Assembly: GCF_000184345.1 (NCBI RefSeq)
Contig: NC_017583.1
Span: 2,418,001-2,482,000, forward strand
DNA: 64,000 nucleotides
Direction: 5' to 3'
Source of the DNA: Spirochaeta thermophila DSM 6578
Lineage (GTDB): Bacteria > Spirochaetota > Spirochaetia > Winmispirales > Winmispiraceae
Of this stretch, positions 1 to 8,531 are shown piece after piece (position 1 is the first letter of the stretch; each line of letters opens with the position of its first letter). A program made the position numbers and the translations under genes. Under the pieces are notes generated by a model that had not been told where the DNA came from, ran no database searches, and worked only from the letters and a program-made list of their open reading frames with translations.

Positions 1-70
1 CACAAGCGGACTCCCATCCGAGCCCCCGCATCCCTTTGTCTGCACAACCCGATCGGAAAGGAGCTTCACG

Positions 71-1213
71 ATGCGCGTCAACTTTCAGGTGCCCATCCTT
101 CGTAGCAAGATAGGAGTGATAGGTGCGGGTGCATGGGGCACCGCCATTGCCCAGGTCGTGGCAGAGAAAGGCCACCACGTCGATCTTTGGGTGTACGAAC
201 AGGAGGTGGCGGAAGAGATCAACCGGCTCCACGAGAACATGAGGTATCTGCCCGGTGTGAGGCTCTCCTCCCGGATCCGCGCCACCACGGACCTCGCGGA
301 AGCGGTACAGAAGAAGGAATACCTCCTCCTCGTCCCCCCTTCCCCCTTTCTCCTGAAGATCACCTCCGGCATTTCCTCTCTACCCGACATCACGAAAGGG
401 AGACCCATCATCGCGGTGTTCACCAAGGGGTTCATTCCGGACGAGGGAGGCAGACCCAGACTCATCCTGGAGGCCATGGAGGAACACCTCCCTCCTTTCT
501 ACAAGGACAACCTCGTCTACGTCTCAGGTCCTTCCCACGCGGAAGAAGTGGGAAGGGGGAAACTCACCGGGCTCATCAGCGCCTCCAAGAACCCCAAGCA
601 CAGCATCAAGGTGCGCAATCTCCTCACGAGCCATAGACTCCTCGTCTTCTCCAGCCTCGATACCATCGGCGTGCAGGTGAGTGCGGCCATCAAGAACGTG
701 ATCGCCATCGCCTTCGGGGTGCTCGACGCACTCATCGAAACCGGCTCCGAGTTCGTGGGTGACAACACAGAATCGCTCCTCCTCGCCGCGGGCCTCAACG
801 AGATCCAGGCCCTCGGCACGGCCATGGGCTCCACCCACCCGGAGACCTTCACGTCCATCGCCGGGGTGGGAGACCTCGACGTCACATGCCGGAGTAAGTA
901 CGGGAGGAACCGAAGGTTCGGGAGGGAGATCCTCCTCAAGAACATCCTGAGACCTTTCAAGGACATAGACGATCTCATCCGCAACATCTCCAGGCTCGAC
1001 TACCTCCCGGAAGGGGTCTTCGCGGCGACCCACGCCCACACCCTCGCAAAGACCTACAACCTCAGGCTCCCGATCATAAGGAGCGTCTACCGCATCCTCA
1101 ACAAGGAGGATCAGCCGGTCGACATCATCGAGGACCTCCTGGTGAAACTCCTCACACGCACGAGGAACACCGGTCTCATCGAGCGGTTCAGGGATCGTTT
1201 CCTGAAGGACTGA
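71..1213 (+). CDS. gpsA: Glycerol-3-phosphate dehydrogenase [NAD(P)+]
   Basis: Reduces dihydroxyacetone phosphate to sn-glycerol 3-phosphate in the cytosol, supplying the backbone for phospholipids. The protein has 380 residues. The dinucleotide-binding motif IGAGAWG is at residues 17-23, the conserved VFTKG at 116-120, GPSHAEE at 153-159 and the catalytic lysine in SAAIKN at 208. It is longer than the roughly 335 residues typical of GpsA; the extra length is spread over the middle and C-terminal parts. The start is supported by a ribosome binding site AAAGGAG at 57-63. The last 26 bases overlap the convergent radical SAM gene. The family call is firm. Confidence 0.96.
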   Translation: MRVNFQVPILRSKIGVIGAGAWGTAIAQVVAEKGHHVDLWVYEQEVAEEINRLHENMRYLPGVRLSSRIRATTDLAEAVQKKEYLLLVPPSPFLLKITSGISSLPDITKGRPIIAVFTKGFIPDEGGRPRLILEAMEEHLPPFYKDNLVYVSGPSHAEEVGRGKLTGLISASKNPKHSIKVRNLLTSHRLLVFSSLDTIGVQVSAAIKNVIAIAFGVLDALIETGSEFVGDNTESLLLAAGLNEIQALGTAMGSTHPETFTSIAGVGDLDVTCRSKYGRNRRFGREILLKNILRPFKDIDDLIRNISRLDYLPEGVFAATHAHTLAKTYNLRLPIIRSVYRILNKEDQPVDIIEDLLVKLLTRTRNTGLIERFRDRFLKD

Positions 1214-2567
1214 GAGCCCGGATCCGGGCGTTCCGTTCCCGGACCTTTCGCTTGAGGCACTCGAGATCGAAGAAGGTAAACCCCTCCCATTCGAGGGGGA
1301 AGATGGAATTGTTGTGGAAGAGGGGCTCGTGCGCGATGGGATACCTCGATCGCCGAACACTCTCCTCCCAGAGGGAGGTCCCGGGGATCGGGGAGTACTC
1401 GGCGAGGGAGACGAGCACCGGCAGGTCCTCCAACGCCGAGAGGGTCCGCTCCACCTCGTCACTTCTCTGCCCCGGAAGTCCCACCAGGACGTATACGACG
1501 ATCGACGAGGGGGGAAACCCCGCCTCCCTGAGGATCTCCACGGCCCTCAAGAACTCCCCGCTCGTCACCTTCCGATCGTAGCGGGTGTGGAATCCCTCCT
1601 CCGCGCTCTCGAACCCCACACGGACCTCGCGGAACCCTGCCCGCACCATGAGGGAGGCGGTCCGCCTGTCGAGGAACCGTGCGTGGAGGGCATTGGGTAC
1701 GTAGAAGGAGAGGCCCGATCTCGTTGCCGAGCCGAGGCGTGAGAGGACCTGTTCGAGGAAAGGCAGGAGACCTTCCTCCTTTCCCACCAGCAGGGCATCG
1801 TCGTAGAAGGCGAAGGTGGAGGTGCTGCACCGCGAACGGTAGTCCATCAAGAGATCGAAGAGCGCATCCCCTCTCCCCGGGACGAATCGGGAGAGCCGGG
1901 ACGAGGCACAGTAGGTGCACCGATAGGGACATCCCTGATGGAGCCGAAGCACTCCGGCCTCGCGCCACACCCGTTCGAGGAGGAGGGGGCGGTCGGGGAC
2001 GACTCCCTGTGGAACGGGAAGCCCCTCCTTCCCGAGGGCCGACCGGAGGGCCTCGAGATCGTCGCCCTGCACGATCACGTCGGGTCGCACGACCTCTTCG
2101 CAGTGCCGGGGGAGGAGGGAGGCATACACCCCTCCCACGACGAGGAGGGACCCGGGAAAGCGTCTCCGTATCAGATCCGCCGCCTCCTTCACTCCGGGAT
2201 ACCAGTACGTCATACCCGAACCTATGAGCACCACCGAAGGCGGGTCCTTCGGATACCAGGAGGAGAGGATCTCCTCCACCCGTTCGGGGAGGATGCCATA
2301 GCGTGCGAACCTCCGGCGCGCCCCCGTGTAGGGAGGAGGGAGGGGGATCCTGAAGAACTTGCCCGTCCCATCGGGGCGTCGTCTCACCGCCCCGAGCACC
2401 TTCGCGGTGTAGACATCCCTGTAGTCCAGGCAGTCGAGGAAGCGCACCTCGTATCCCGCCTCTTCGAGCCACCGCCCCACACGCAGGAGCCCGTACGGTC
2501 TGAGGAAGAGGTCGAAGAGGGCGAAATCGTAGACGGGCGGCTGGATGAGGAGTGCAGAAGGAGGCAT
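1188..2567 (-). CDS. B12-binding-type radical SAM protein of unknown substrate
   Basis: A 459-residue protein. The N-terminal part (about 1-175) resembles the cobalamin-binding-like Rossmann domain found before many radical SAM domains (VLLIGSGMTYWYPGVKEA, then LLVVGGVYAS). A radical SAM core follows, with its [4Fe-4S] ligands in CPYRCTYC (Cys213, Cys217, Cys220). The canonical cobalamin DxHxxG motif is not evident, so B12 binding is uncertain. The ATG at 2567 shares one base with the stop codon of the upstream histidine kinase gene (TGATG), which suggests translational coupling. Longer upstream reading in this frame is just the antisense of that kinase gene. The reaction cannot be named from sequence. 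Confidence 0.85.
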   Translation of the reverse strand: MPPSALLIQPPVYDFALFDLFLRPYGLLRVGRWLEEAGYEVRFLDCLDYRDVYTAKVLGAVRRRPDGTGKFFRIPLPPPYTGARRRFARYGILPERVEEILSSWYPKDPPSVVLIGSGMTYWYPGVKEAADLIRRRFPGSLLVVGGVYASLLPRHCEEVVRPDVIVQGDDLEALRSALGKEGLPVPQGVVPDRPLLLERVWREAGVLRLHQGCPYRCTYCASSRLSRFVPGRGDALFDLLMDYRSRCSTSTFAFYDDALLVGKEEGLLPFLEQVLSRLGSATRSGLSFYVPNALHARFLDRRTASLMVRAGFREVRVGFESAEEGFHTRYDRKVTSGEFLRAVEILREAGFPPSSIVVYVLVGLPGQRSDEVERTLSALEDLPVLVSLAEYSPIPGTSLWEESVRRSRYPIAHEPLFHNNSIFPLEWEGFTFFDLECLKRKVRERNARIRALSPSGNDP

Positions 2568-3208
2568 CAGCGCACGAGGGGGAAGGTGACGAGCCAGGTC
2601 TTCTCTGCGGGTGAGAGCCTCAGGGACCCTCCCATCTGCCGTGTGAGAGCATCCACGAGGGCCATCCCCTCGCTCGAGGCATCCCCCTTCTCGAACGGGA
2701 GTCCGTCGTCGGTGAGAGAGAGGACGCCTTCTTCCCCCTTCCTCACGAGTGAGACCGTGATGGTACCGCCTTCGTGATCGAAGGCGTGTTTGAGCGCGTT
2801 CACCACCAGTTCGTGGACCAGGAGGAGGAGGGGAAGCGCCTGTCGGGGGGAAACCACGATGTCTTCGCAGTGCCATGAGAAGGACACGCCCCTCCCCTTG
2901 TAGAGGGGTGCCATCTCCTCCACGAGATGGGAGACGGCTCGGGAGAGATGGACCATTCCGCCTTCCGGCCGGAGTTCGAGGAAGGAGTAGAGATGAGCGA
3001 GACCGCGAAGCTGGGCGGCGACTTCCTCCAGGATCATACCCGACTCCTCGGGGAGGGATGCGGCCTTGAGCCGCATGTAGCTCACCAGGAGTGAGATGTC
3101 GTTCCGCACCCGGTGGGAGAGCTCCCTGTAGTGGAGGGCGTCATGCTCGGATGCATTCTCGTCCGGATGTGGAGATCGCACGGAGTTCGCATTTCGGTTC
3201 ATACGCAC
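2567..3208 (-). CDS. Small soluble sensor histidine kinase (HisKA_2/HWE-like), no sensor domain
   Basis: A 213-residue cytosolic kinase with no transmembrane segment. The phospho-acceptor box ELSHRVRNDI puts His32 in a HisKA_2-type dimerisation helix. The ATP-binding domain has an N-box ELVVNALKHAF with Asn137 and a D-box LTDDGLPFEKG. There is essentially no sensor domain before the H-box, only about 25 residues, so its input probably comes from a partner protein. No response regulator is adjacent. The gene is coupled to the downstream radical SAM gene by a TGATG overlap. The start follows an AGGGGTG ribosome binding site. The phosphorylation target is unknown. Confidence 0.85.
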   Translation of the reverse strand: MRMNRNANSVRSPHPDENASEHDALHYRELSHRVRNDISLLVSYMRLKAASLPEESGMILEEVAAQLRGLAHLYSFLELRPEGGMVHLSRAVSHLVEEMAPLYKGRGVSFSWHCEDIVVSPRQALPLLLLVHELVVNALKHAFDHEGGTITVSLVRKGEEGVLSLTDDGLPFEKGDASSEGMALVDALTRQMGGSLRLSPAEKTWLVTFPLVR

Positions 3209-3258
3209 CCCTCACCTTTTTATCGACACGTTCTTCGATAAGATTATCCCTATTCTAA
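3209..3258 (-). promoter_or_regulatory. Intergenic repeats upstream of the soluble histidine kinase
   Basis: On the minus strand the 9-mer AGGGATAAT occurs twice with a 15-base period (about 3244-3268), followed by an imperfect inverted repeat TATCGA/TCGATA (3221-3241). Both lie just before the kinase start. The direct repeats could be a regulator site or alternative -10 boxes (GATAAT). The role is inferred only from position. Confidence 0.35.
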
Positions 3259-3927
3259 TTATCCCTGTTCTTCCACGTCCTCTCCGGGCTCCTCCTCGAG
3301 CAGATGCCGCACTTTCGCAGGCCCGAACCCGCGCCTGGCCATTCGGGCGAATATCCTCTCCCGGGAGACGCCTTGCCTCACGAGGCGCATCACGTACTGT
3401 CTCGCACCTTCCCGCAGGGTGGCCTCGTCCCACTCATCCAGGGAGGCCCGGACGGCCTGCGGATCCACCCCCTTCCGGAGGAGCCCCTGCCTGAGGGCAC
3501 CTCTCCCAAGCGGGCTCTTCCTGGTCCGCAACTCGATCCACGTCCGGGAGTAGACCCGGTCGTCGACCATTCCCCGCGCCTCCAGCGTGTCGAGGAGCGC
3601 ATCCACCTGTGAGGAGGAGAATCCCTTTCTCAGGAGCTTCGTCCTCAGGTGCCTCCTGGTGTAGAGGTGGCGCCTGAGGAGGGGCTCCAGGTATTCCTCC
3701 ATGCGGGTTCGTTCATCCCTCGCCGCCAGGTTCGAAAGGCGGTCGGCGCGGACACGGACGCCCACCTCCAGGCCCTCCTCCCGGAGGGTCCGCCGCAGAA
3801 GACAAAAAAAGGAGCCGTCCGCGAGGTGCACCACTGCGCACCCGGGCGGGGCTCCCTCTTTCTCTATCCCAACGATCAGGTCACCGCTTGGAGAACTGGA
3901 AGCTTCTCCTCGCCTTCTTGTGCCCAT
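3259..3927 (-). CDS. recX: RecX family regulatory protein
   Basis: RecX proteins bind RecA filaments and modulate recombination and the SOS response. About 222 residues. The protein shows the repeated three-helix modules of the family: [19 protein letters not shown] followed by [17 protein letters not shown], then [15 protein letters not shown], and a third module ending [17 protein letters not shown]. The start is uncertain. I chose the ATG at 3927 because GGAAGAAG precedes it; this places the first 47 bases inside the end of rpsI. An ATG at 3957 is also possible. The acidic C-terminus ([10 protein letters not shown]) is unusual but not disqualifying. recA is not in this window. Confidence 0.85.
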   Translation of the reverse strand: MGTRRRGEASSSPSGDLIVGIEKEGAPPGCAVVHLADGSFFCLLRRTLREEGLEVGVRVRADRLSNLAARDERTRMEEYLEPLLRRHLYTRRHLRTKLLRKGFSSSQVDALLDTLEARGMVDDRVYSRTWIELRTRKSPLGRGALRQGLLRKGVDPQAVRASLDEWDEATLREGARQYVMRLVRQGVSRERIFARMARRGFGPAKVRHLLEEEPGEDVEEQG

Positions 3928-4276
3928 ACTTCTTCCGTTCCACCATCCTCGGGTCACGGGTGAGGAACTTGTTCGCCCGGAGGACCGGTGTGTTCGTTTC
4001 GTCGTAGGCCGAGAGGGCGCGCGCGATCCCGTGCCGGATCGCCCCGGCCTGACCGCTGATACCCCCGCCCTTCACGGTGATGTAGAGGCTAAACTTTCCC
4101 TCGGTTCCGGTCACGATAAGGGGCTGGCGGACCATGATCCTGTGGTCTTCCCGGGGAAAGTACTCCTCGAGCGGCTTCCCGTTGATGGTGATGGTACCGT
4201 CGCCTTCCCGAAGGAAGACTCGCGCGACAGAGGTCTTCCTCCTGCCTGTCGCCACTGCAAGATTAATCGTTGCCAC
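3881..4276 (-). CDS. rpsI: 30S ribosomal protein S9
   Basis: Component of the small ribosomal subunit whose C-terminal tail reaches the P-site tRNA. The 131-residue length is normal. The signature [19 protein letters not shown] is present, and the protein ends with the conserved basic tail RRSFQFSKR. It lies 12 bases downstream of rplM in the usual L13-S9 order. Its 3' end overlaps the start of recX. Confidence 0.98.
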   Translation of the reverse strand: MATINLAVATGRRKTSVARVFLREGDGTITINGKPLEEYFPREDHRIMVRQPLIVTGTEGKFSLYITVKGGGISGQAGAIRHGIARALSAYDETNTPVLRANKFLTRDPRMVERKKYGHKKARRSFQFSKR

Positions 4277-4288
4277 GACCTCACTCCC

Positions 4289-4714
4289 TTATGAAAGGAC
4301 TACTGGTTTCTGAGCTGCGTGGGGATGCGTCTCCCCGGCATAGATCTTGACCCTGCGGAAGAGCGCCCTCCCGAGCCGGTTCTTGGGAAGCATCCCCTTG
4401 ATGGCCTTCTCCAGGGGATAGGTGGGATGCTTCTCCATCACCTGGGAGAAGGTGGCCACCTTGAGACCACCGGGATACCCCGTGTGCCTGTAGTAGAGCT
4501 TCTTCGTCTCCTTGTTGCCCGAAACGACGATCTTGTCGGCATTCACGATGATCACGTAGTCGCCCACCGCCTGATGGGGGACGTAGTAGGGCTTATGCTT
4601 TCCACGGAGGATCGCCGCCACCTGGGTCGCAAGCCTCCCCAGGGTCTTGCCCTTCGCATCGATGAGATACCACGTGGGCTGTATGTCTTTCGGCTTCAGA
4701 AATATGGTCTTCAT
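4289..4714 (-). CDS. rplM: 50S ribosomal protein L13
   Basis: Early-assembling large-subunit protein. The 141-residue length is normal. Family motifs visible are WYLIDAKGKTLGRLAT near the N-terminus, GDYVIIVNADKI, and the C-terminal GMLPKNRLGRALFRRVKIYAG. It forms an operon with rpsI. The ATG is preceded by a GAGGATGG ribosome binding region. A possible promoter lies at 4752-4779 on the same strand. Confidence 0.98.
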   Translation of the reverse strand: MKTIFLKPKDIQPTWYLIDAKGKTLGRLATQVAAILRGKHKPYYVPHQAVGDYVIIVNADKIVVSGNKETKKLYYRHTGYPGGLKVATFSQVMEKHPTYPLEKAIKGMLPKNRLGRALFRRVKIYAGETHPHAAQKPVVLS

Positions 4715-4751
4715 ACTACCATCCTCGTGTCAACCGGTATGTGAGCCTCTA

Positions 4752-4779
4752 TAGTTTCACAGAGTCGTTGCCTTGTCAA
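4752..4779 (-). promoter_or_regulatory. Candidate promoter of rplM-rpsI
   Basis: Reading the minus strand, TTGACA (4779-4774) is followed about 18-20 bases later by an ACTATAGA element. The -35 box is perfect but the spacing to the best -10 (TATAGA) is 20 bases, so the exact -10 is uncertain. A second TTGACA lies closer to the gene at about 4731-4726. Confidence 0.45.
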
Positions 4780-4794
4780 GGGCCGCCCTGCTGC

Positions 4795-5025
4795 CTAGGA
4801 TTCCCTGGACGCCCGTTCCCGCTCGAGTTTCCTGGTCTCCGCCCTGTCCTTTATGTCGGCGAGGCCTACGAGGATGGCGATGAGCCCGACGAGAAAGAGG
4901 AGGAAGGGTACACCACCCCGCAGGAGTACCAGGAAGTCCTCCCACCACCCGAGGGTCCATGCGAGAGGAAGCACACAGTAGAGTCCCCCTGCCACGAGAA
5001 GCAGACCTATGAGTATGGCCACCAT
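4795..5025 (-). CDS. Small two-helix membrane protein, hypothetical
   Basis: I do not recognise this 76-residue protein. It has two hydrophobic segments, MVAILIGLLLVAGGLYCVLP at the N-terminus and VPFLLFLVGLIAILVGLAD in the middle, then a charged tail (KDRAETRKLERERA). The start at 5025 is chosen because GAGGAGGTGAAG sits directly before it; an ATG at 5052 lies upstream of that site. It stands between rplM and a divergent ferredoxin gene. Confidence 0.6.
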   Translation of the reverse strand: MVAILIGLLLVAGGLYCVLPLAWTLGWWEDFLVLLRGGVPFLLFLVGLIAILVGLADIKDRAETRKLERERASRES

Positions 5026-5100
5026 CTTCACCTCCTCGTCCTGTACTAGCACAGGGAGAGTGCGTTGTCAATACGCACCTTCCGTGAGTACGTTATACCC

Positions 5101-5340
5101 ATGAGAGTCAAGGTGGACACCGAACGCTGTATCTCCTGCGGCCTGTGCGAGGAGATGCTTCCCGAGGTATTCAAAGTGGAGGAGAAGGGGGCTTCGGTCC
5201 TCCTCCCCCTCATCGAGGAAGAGGATCGGAAGGCGGTGGTGTGGGGGCTGCTGGAAGACTGCCCCGGGGAAGCGCTCACCGTGGAAGGAGAGGAACCGAG
5301 GATCATTCCTTTCTATGTCGCTCGACCAGAAAGGCGATGA
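5101..5340 (+). CDS. Single-cluster [4Fe-4S] ferredoxin
   Basis: A 79-residue electron carrier. The cluster ligands are in CISCGLC near residues 9-15 and the distal Cys in LEDCPGEAL. Only one cluster motif is present, as in the short ferredoxins of thermophilic anaerobes. The N-terminal MRVKVDTERC is the standard family start. An ATG at 5065 is possible, but the extension is not ferredoxin-like. There is no clear ribosome binding site; a GTTATA-like element ends 3 bases before the ATG. The last 38 bases overlap a convergent membrane protein gene. Confidence 0.9.
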   Translation: MRVKVDTERCISCGLCEEMLPEVFKVEEKGASVLLPLIEEEDRKAVVWGLLEDCPGEALTVEGEEPRIIPFYVARPERR

Positions 5341-5644
5341 AACCCGCGCCCAGGAGGAGCGGGGGGAGGACGGCGGCTGCGATGTCGGCGAAGAGGGCCC
5401 AGGGGTCGCGCAGGGGGAGGAGCGAGAGGTCGGCGAGTGCGCGGTACACCGCCGCGGCGTAGAGGAAGAGCGTGGCGAGGGAGACGAGGATCCAGGAGGG
5501 GCGTTCGGTCTTCCTCCACACGAGGATGGCCCCGATGCAGGCGAGGGTGAGGGCGGCGAGCTCCGCGAGGTGGGGAATCACCAGGCGTTCCATGTCATGA
5601 ATGTCGGCACGATCGGCCCTCGAGTGGAGGGCCGTTTCGCTCAT
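5303..5644 (-). CDS. Hypothetical membrane protein with about three helices
   Basis: The 113-residue protein has hydrophobic segments LAALTLACIGAILVW, WILVSLATLFLYAAAVYRAL and IAAAVLPPLLLGAGFIAFLV, and ends ERHRKE. I do not recognise a family. The ATG at 5644 overlaps the stop of the upstream aminotransferase-like gene as ATGA, so it is the last gene of the minus-strand operon that begins near 12.9 kb. Confidence 0.65.
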   Translation of the reverse strand: MSETALHSRADRADIHDMERLVIPHLAELAALTLACIGAILVWRKTERPSWILVSLATLFLYAAAVYRALADLSLLPLRDPWALFADIAAAVLPPLLLGAGFIAFLVERHRKE

Positions 5645-6486
5645 GGGAAGAGTTCTGCGGACACTTCCTCGGCGGTCCTCCGGAAGAGGGCCCATTCCCC
5701 GGGCGAGATCTCGGCGGGGAAGACACCGGGAACCCCGGGTGAGGGGGAGACGAGGATGCCGCGGGAGAGGAAGCGCCGGAAGAGGGTCGGGTGGTCCCGG
5801 GGGGGTTCCTCGAGATAAAGGTAGGGGCCGGTGTGCCGCCAGGGCGGGGGGAGGGTGTCCAGGTAGGGGCCCACCGCTTGGAAGGGGTCGCCCGCCCCGA
5901 GGAGGTCGTGGATGCTGCGGGTCATGGCCGCGAGGAGGAGGGGACTCGCGAGGGCATCCGGCACGTCAGGCAGGAGGGACTCCTCGCGTGCACAGAGGAC
6001 GCCGGGGAGGGCGAGGCCGGGTATGGGGAAGACGGGGACGGCAAGGGGTGTGGGAGGAGGGGGAAGGAAAGGCCGCGCCCAGGCGACGAGAGGGCTGCGG
6101 TGGGGCTGGAGGGAGGCGGGGAGGGCGGGGTCGTGGAGGGGGCAGGGGCGGTCGTGGAGGGAGGCGAGGTGGGCGAGGAGGGCTTCGTGGGAGGGGAAGA
6201 GACGGAGATGGGGGTGGGTGGGGAGGAAGGCGCGGAGGGCCTTGCGGAGTCGAAAGAGGTAGACCGAGGGAACGCGGAGATAGAGTCCTTTCGAGATCTC
6301 GTTCTTGAGCACCCTGCCGACCTGTCCGGGCCGGTGTCCAAGTACCGCCTTTCCTCCCTCTCCGTAGAGGTCGAGGATGCGTTCCCCCTTCTTCGTGTAG
6401 AGGCGCCAGCCCCTCGCCCGTTTCACGAAGGGAACCTCGGCGAGGAGGCGTTCCGCTTCCAAGGTTTCCTCACGGAGTTCACTCAT
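5641..6486 (-). CDS. Decayed class III aminotransferase-like protein lacking the PLP lysine
   Basis: A 281-residue protein. Residues 26-75 look like the N-terminus of class III (ornithine/acetylornithine-type) aminotransferases: a WxLYTKKGERILDLYGEGG stretch followed by LGHRPGQVGRVLKNE. The rest is proline- and leucine-rich with weak resemblance. No lysine occurs after residue 82, so the Schiff-base lysine expected in the second half is absent. It is shorter than a functional enzyme (about 400 residues). It sits between pcrA (8-base overlap) and a small membrane protein (ATGA overlap). Its coding strand is extremely C-rich. It may be a non-catalytic paralogue; the function is unknown. Confidence 0.6.
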   Translation of the reverse strand: MSELREETLEAERLLAEVPFVKRARGWRLYTKKGERILDLYGEGGKAVLGHRPGQVGRVLKNEISKGLYLRVPSVYLFRLRKALRAFLPTHPHLRLFPSHEALLAHLASLHDRPCPLHDPALPASLQPHRSPLVAWARPFLPPPPTPLAVPVFPIPGLALPGVLCAREESLLPDVPDALASPLLLAAMTRSIHDLLGAGDPFQAVGPYLDTLPPPWRHTGPYLYLEEPPRDHPTLFRRFLSRGILVSPSPGVPGVFPAEISPGEWALFRRTAEEVSAELFP

Positions 6487-8530
6487 GCCGTATCCTCTCG
6501 AGCGGGGTGTACGAAGGCAGGAACTCGCACGTGTACCCTGTCTCGAAGCGGACCTTCACCACCAGGAGGTTCCCGTTGTGCCGGCGCTCCACCACCATAC
6601 CGTATCCATAATCGTCGTGGTAGATCCTGCTCCCCACGGGGAAGTCCTCCTCTTCTTCCTCTTCGTACGAGGGGGAGAGACACTCGGGAGGGATCTCCCT
6701 GAGAAACCGTGAGGCCTGCTGGAAGCTCCTCCTGCCCCTGATGTTTCTCGTCTGGGCCCAGCTCAAGAAGAGCCCGTCCTTCGCCCGCGTGAGGGCCACG
6801 TAGAAGAGTCTCCGTTCTTCCTCGATATCCTCGGGACTCGAAGCCGCCCATGAGGGAAAGACGCCCTCCTCCAGGCCCGTGATGATGACCTTCGAGAACT
6901 CGAGCCCCTTGGTGTTGTGCATGGTGATGAGCACCACCCCGTCACCCGATCCCCTGTCCAGGCTCCCTTCGAGCGCCACGTACTCGAGAAAGGCGAGGAG
7001 ACCGTCCCTGCCTCCGGGATACGACCGGGCGAGGGCAAGGAGCTCCTGGAGGTTCTCCAGCTTCTGACGGGCGGTGTAGTCGTCGAATCCCTGATAGTAG
7101 TCCCAGAGCCCGCTCTCCTTGAGCAGGTCCTCCATCCAGGAAGCGAGGTCCATACGGGAGAGCCGCTCCCCGATGTGATCCAGGAACCGGGCGAACTCCA
7201 CCATCGAGGCCCCCGCCTTACCCGGGACCACTCCCTCTCGGAGCACCTCCACCAGCGTCGATCCAGTGCCACGCGCGTGCGAGATGATGGCCTTCTGGCT
7301 CTTCGCGCCGATCCCCCGGGGCGGCTTGTTGATCACCCTGAGGAAGGAGACCTCGTCACGGGGATTGAGCACCAAGCGCAGGAAGGCCAGGAGATCCTTC
7401 ACCTCCTCCCGCTCATAGAACCGGAGCGATCCCACCACCCGGTAGGGTACCCCTTCCCTTGCGAGGGCGAGCTCGAGCAGCCTGGACTGGTAGTGGGCCC
7501 GGTAGAGGACGGCGACGTCCTCCCACCCCTCCTCACGGAGGAATCGTGCCCAGTACGCCGCCTCCTCCTCCGCCGACGGGAACGAGAGGATCCGGATCAC
7601 ATCCCCCCCCTGTCGTATCGGCCTCAGTGTCTTGCCGAGACGCCCCTCGTTGTGGGCGATCACCCCTGAGGCGGCTCTCAGGATGGTCTCGGTGGATCGG
7701 TAGTTCGTCTCGAGTCGAACGATGTGAGTACCCTCGAAGGCATCCGGGAAGTCGAGGATGTTCCGCACCTCGGCCCCCCGGAACCGGTAGATCGACTGAT
7801 CTTCGTCGCCCACCACGCAGAGGTACGTCTCAGGCCCGTAGAGCTCCCTGAGGAGAAAGAACTGCGCCACGTTCGAGTCCTGGTACTCGTCGACCATCAC
7901 CACCCGGAACGCGGCATGGACCTTGCGCCTCACGTCCTCGTGTTCCTTGAGCAGTCTGAGGGGGAGGAGGATGAGGTCACCGAAGTCCACGTTCCCCGTA
8001 TCCCTGAGCCGATCCTCGTACCGCGCGTAGAGCTCCGGGAAGTCATCGTCCTCCAGTATGGAGGAGAGGTCATCTTCAGGACCGAGTGCGTAGTCCTTCG
8101 CCCTCGAGATCGCCCACGCATAGCGGGAGAGATGTCGGCGTTGGCTGCCGTCGAGAATCGAAGAGAGGAGCGCGCGTGCATCCTCGTCATCATAGATGGC
8201 GAAATCCCGAGCGAGGCCCAGGCGTTCTCCGTAGAGCCTCAGGAGCCAGACACCGAACGAATGGAAGGTCTTTATCATCACCCCTTCGGTTCGGGGTGAG
8301 AGCTGGAGGGCACGCTCGTACATCTCCCGGGCAGCCTTGTTGGTGAAGGTCACCGCAAGGATCGACCGAGCGGGAATACCCAGGGCGTCCACCAGGTAGG
8401 CGATCTTGGTGGTGATGACGCGGGTCTTCCCGGAACCAGCCCCCGCGAGTATGAGGAGGGGACTCCCGGAATGAAAGACCGCTTCTCGTTGTTCGGCATT
8501 GAGAGTCTCGAGATACGAAAGATCGACCAC
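6479..8530 (-). CDS. pcrA: PcrA/UvrD-type superfamily 1 DNA helicase
   Basis: ATP-dependent 3'-5' helicase for DNA repair and replication-fork processing. It has 683 residues. Motifs in order are Q-motif LNAEQREAV, Walker A AGAGSGKTRVI near 31, motif Ia TFTNKAAREM, DEYQDSN (motif II), GDEDQSIYRFRGA (motif III), LETNYRSTETIL (motif IV), TMHNTKGLEFSKVI (motif V) and VALTRAKDGL (motif VI). A C-terminal PcrA-like tail (YHDDYGYGMVVERR...VRFETG) is present. The start codon is GTG at 8530, one base after the stop of the upstream lipoprotein gene. The 3' end overlaps the aminotransferase-like gene by 8 bases. The choice between UvrD, PcrA and Rep names cannot be settled by sequence alone. Confidence 0.95.
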   Translation of the reverse strand: MVDLSYLETLNAEQREAVFHSGSPLLILAGAGSGKTRVITTKIAYLVDALGIPARSILAVTFTNKAAREMYERALQLSPRTEGVMIKTFHSFGVWLLRLYGERLGLARDFAIYDDEDARALLSSILDGSQRRHLSRYAWAISRAKDYALGPEDDLSSILEDDDFPELYARYEDRLRDTGNVDFGDLILLPLRLLKEHEDVRRKVHAAFRVVMVDEYQDSNVAQFFLLRELYGPETYLCVVGDEDQSIYRFRGAEVRNILDFPDAFEGTHIVRLETNYRSTETILRAASGVIAHNEGRLGKTLRPIRQGGDVIRILSFPSAEEEAAYWARFLREEGWEDVAVLYRAHYQSRLLELALAREGVPYRVVGSLRFYEREEVKDLLAFLRLVLNPRDEVSFLRVINKPPRGIGAKSQKAIISHARGTGSTLVEVLREGVVPGKAGASMVEFARFLDHIGERLSRMDLASWMEDLLKESGLWDYYQGFDDYTARQKLENLQELLALARSYPGGRDGLLAFLEYVALEGSLDRGSGDGVVLITMHNTKGLEFSKVIITGLEEGVFPSWAASSPEDIEEERRLFYVALTRAKDGLFLSWAQTRNIRGRRSFQQASRFLREIPPECLSPSYEEEEEEDFPVGSRIYHDDYGYGMVVERRHNGNLLVVKVRFETGYTCEFLPSYTPLERIRHE

Positions 8531-8531
8531 G

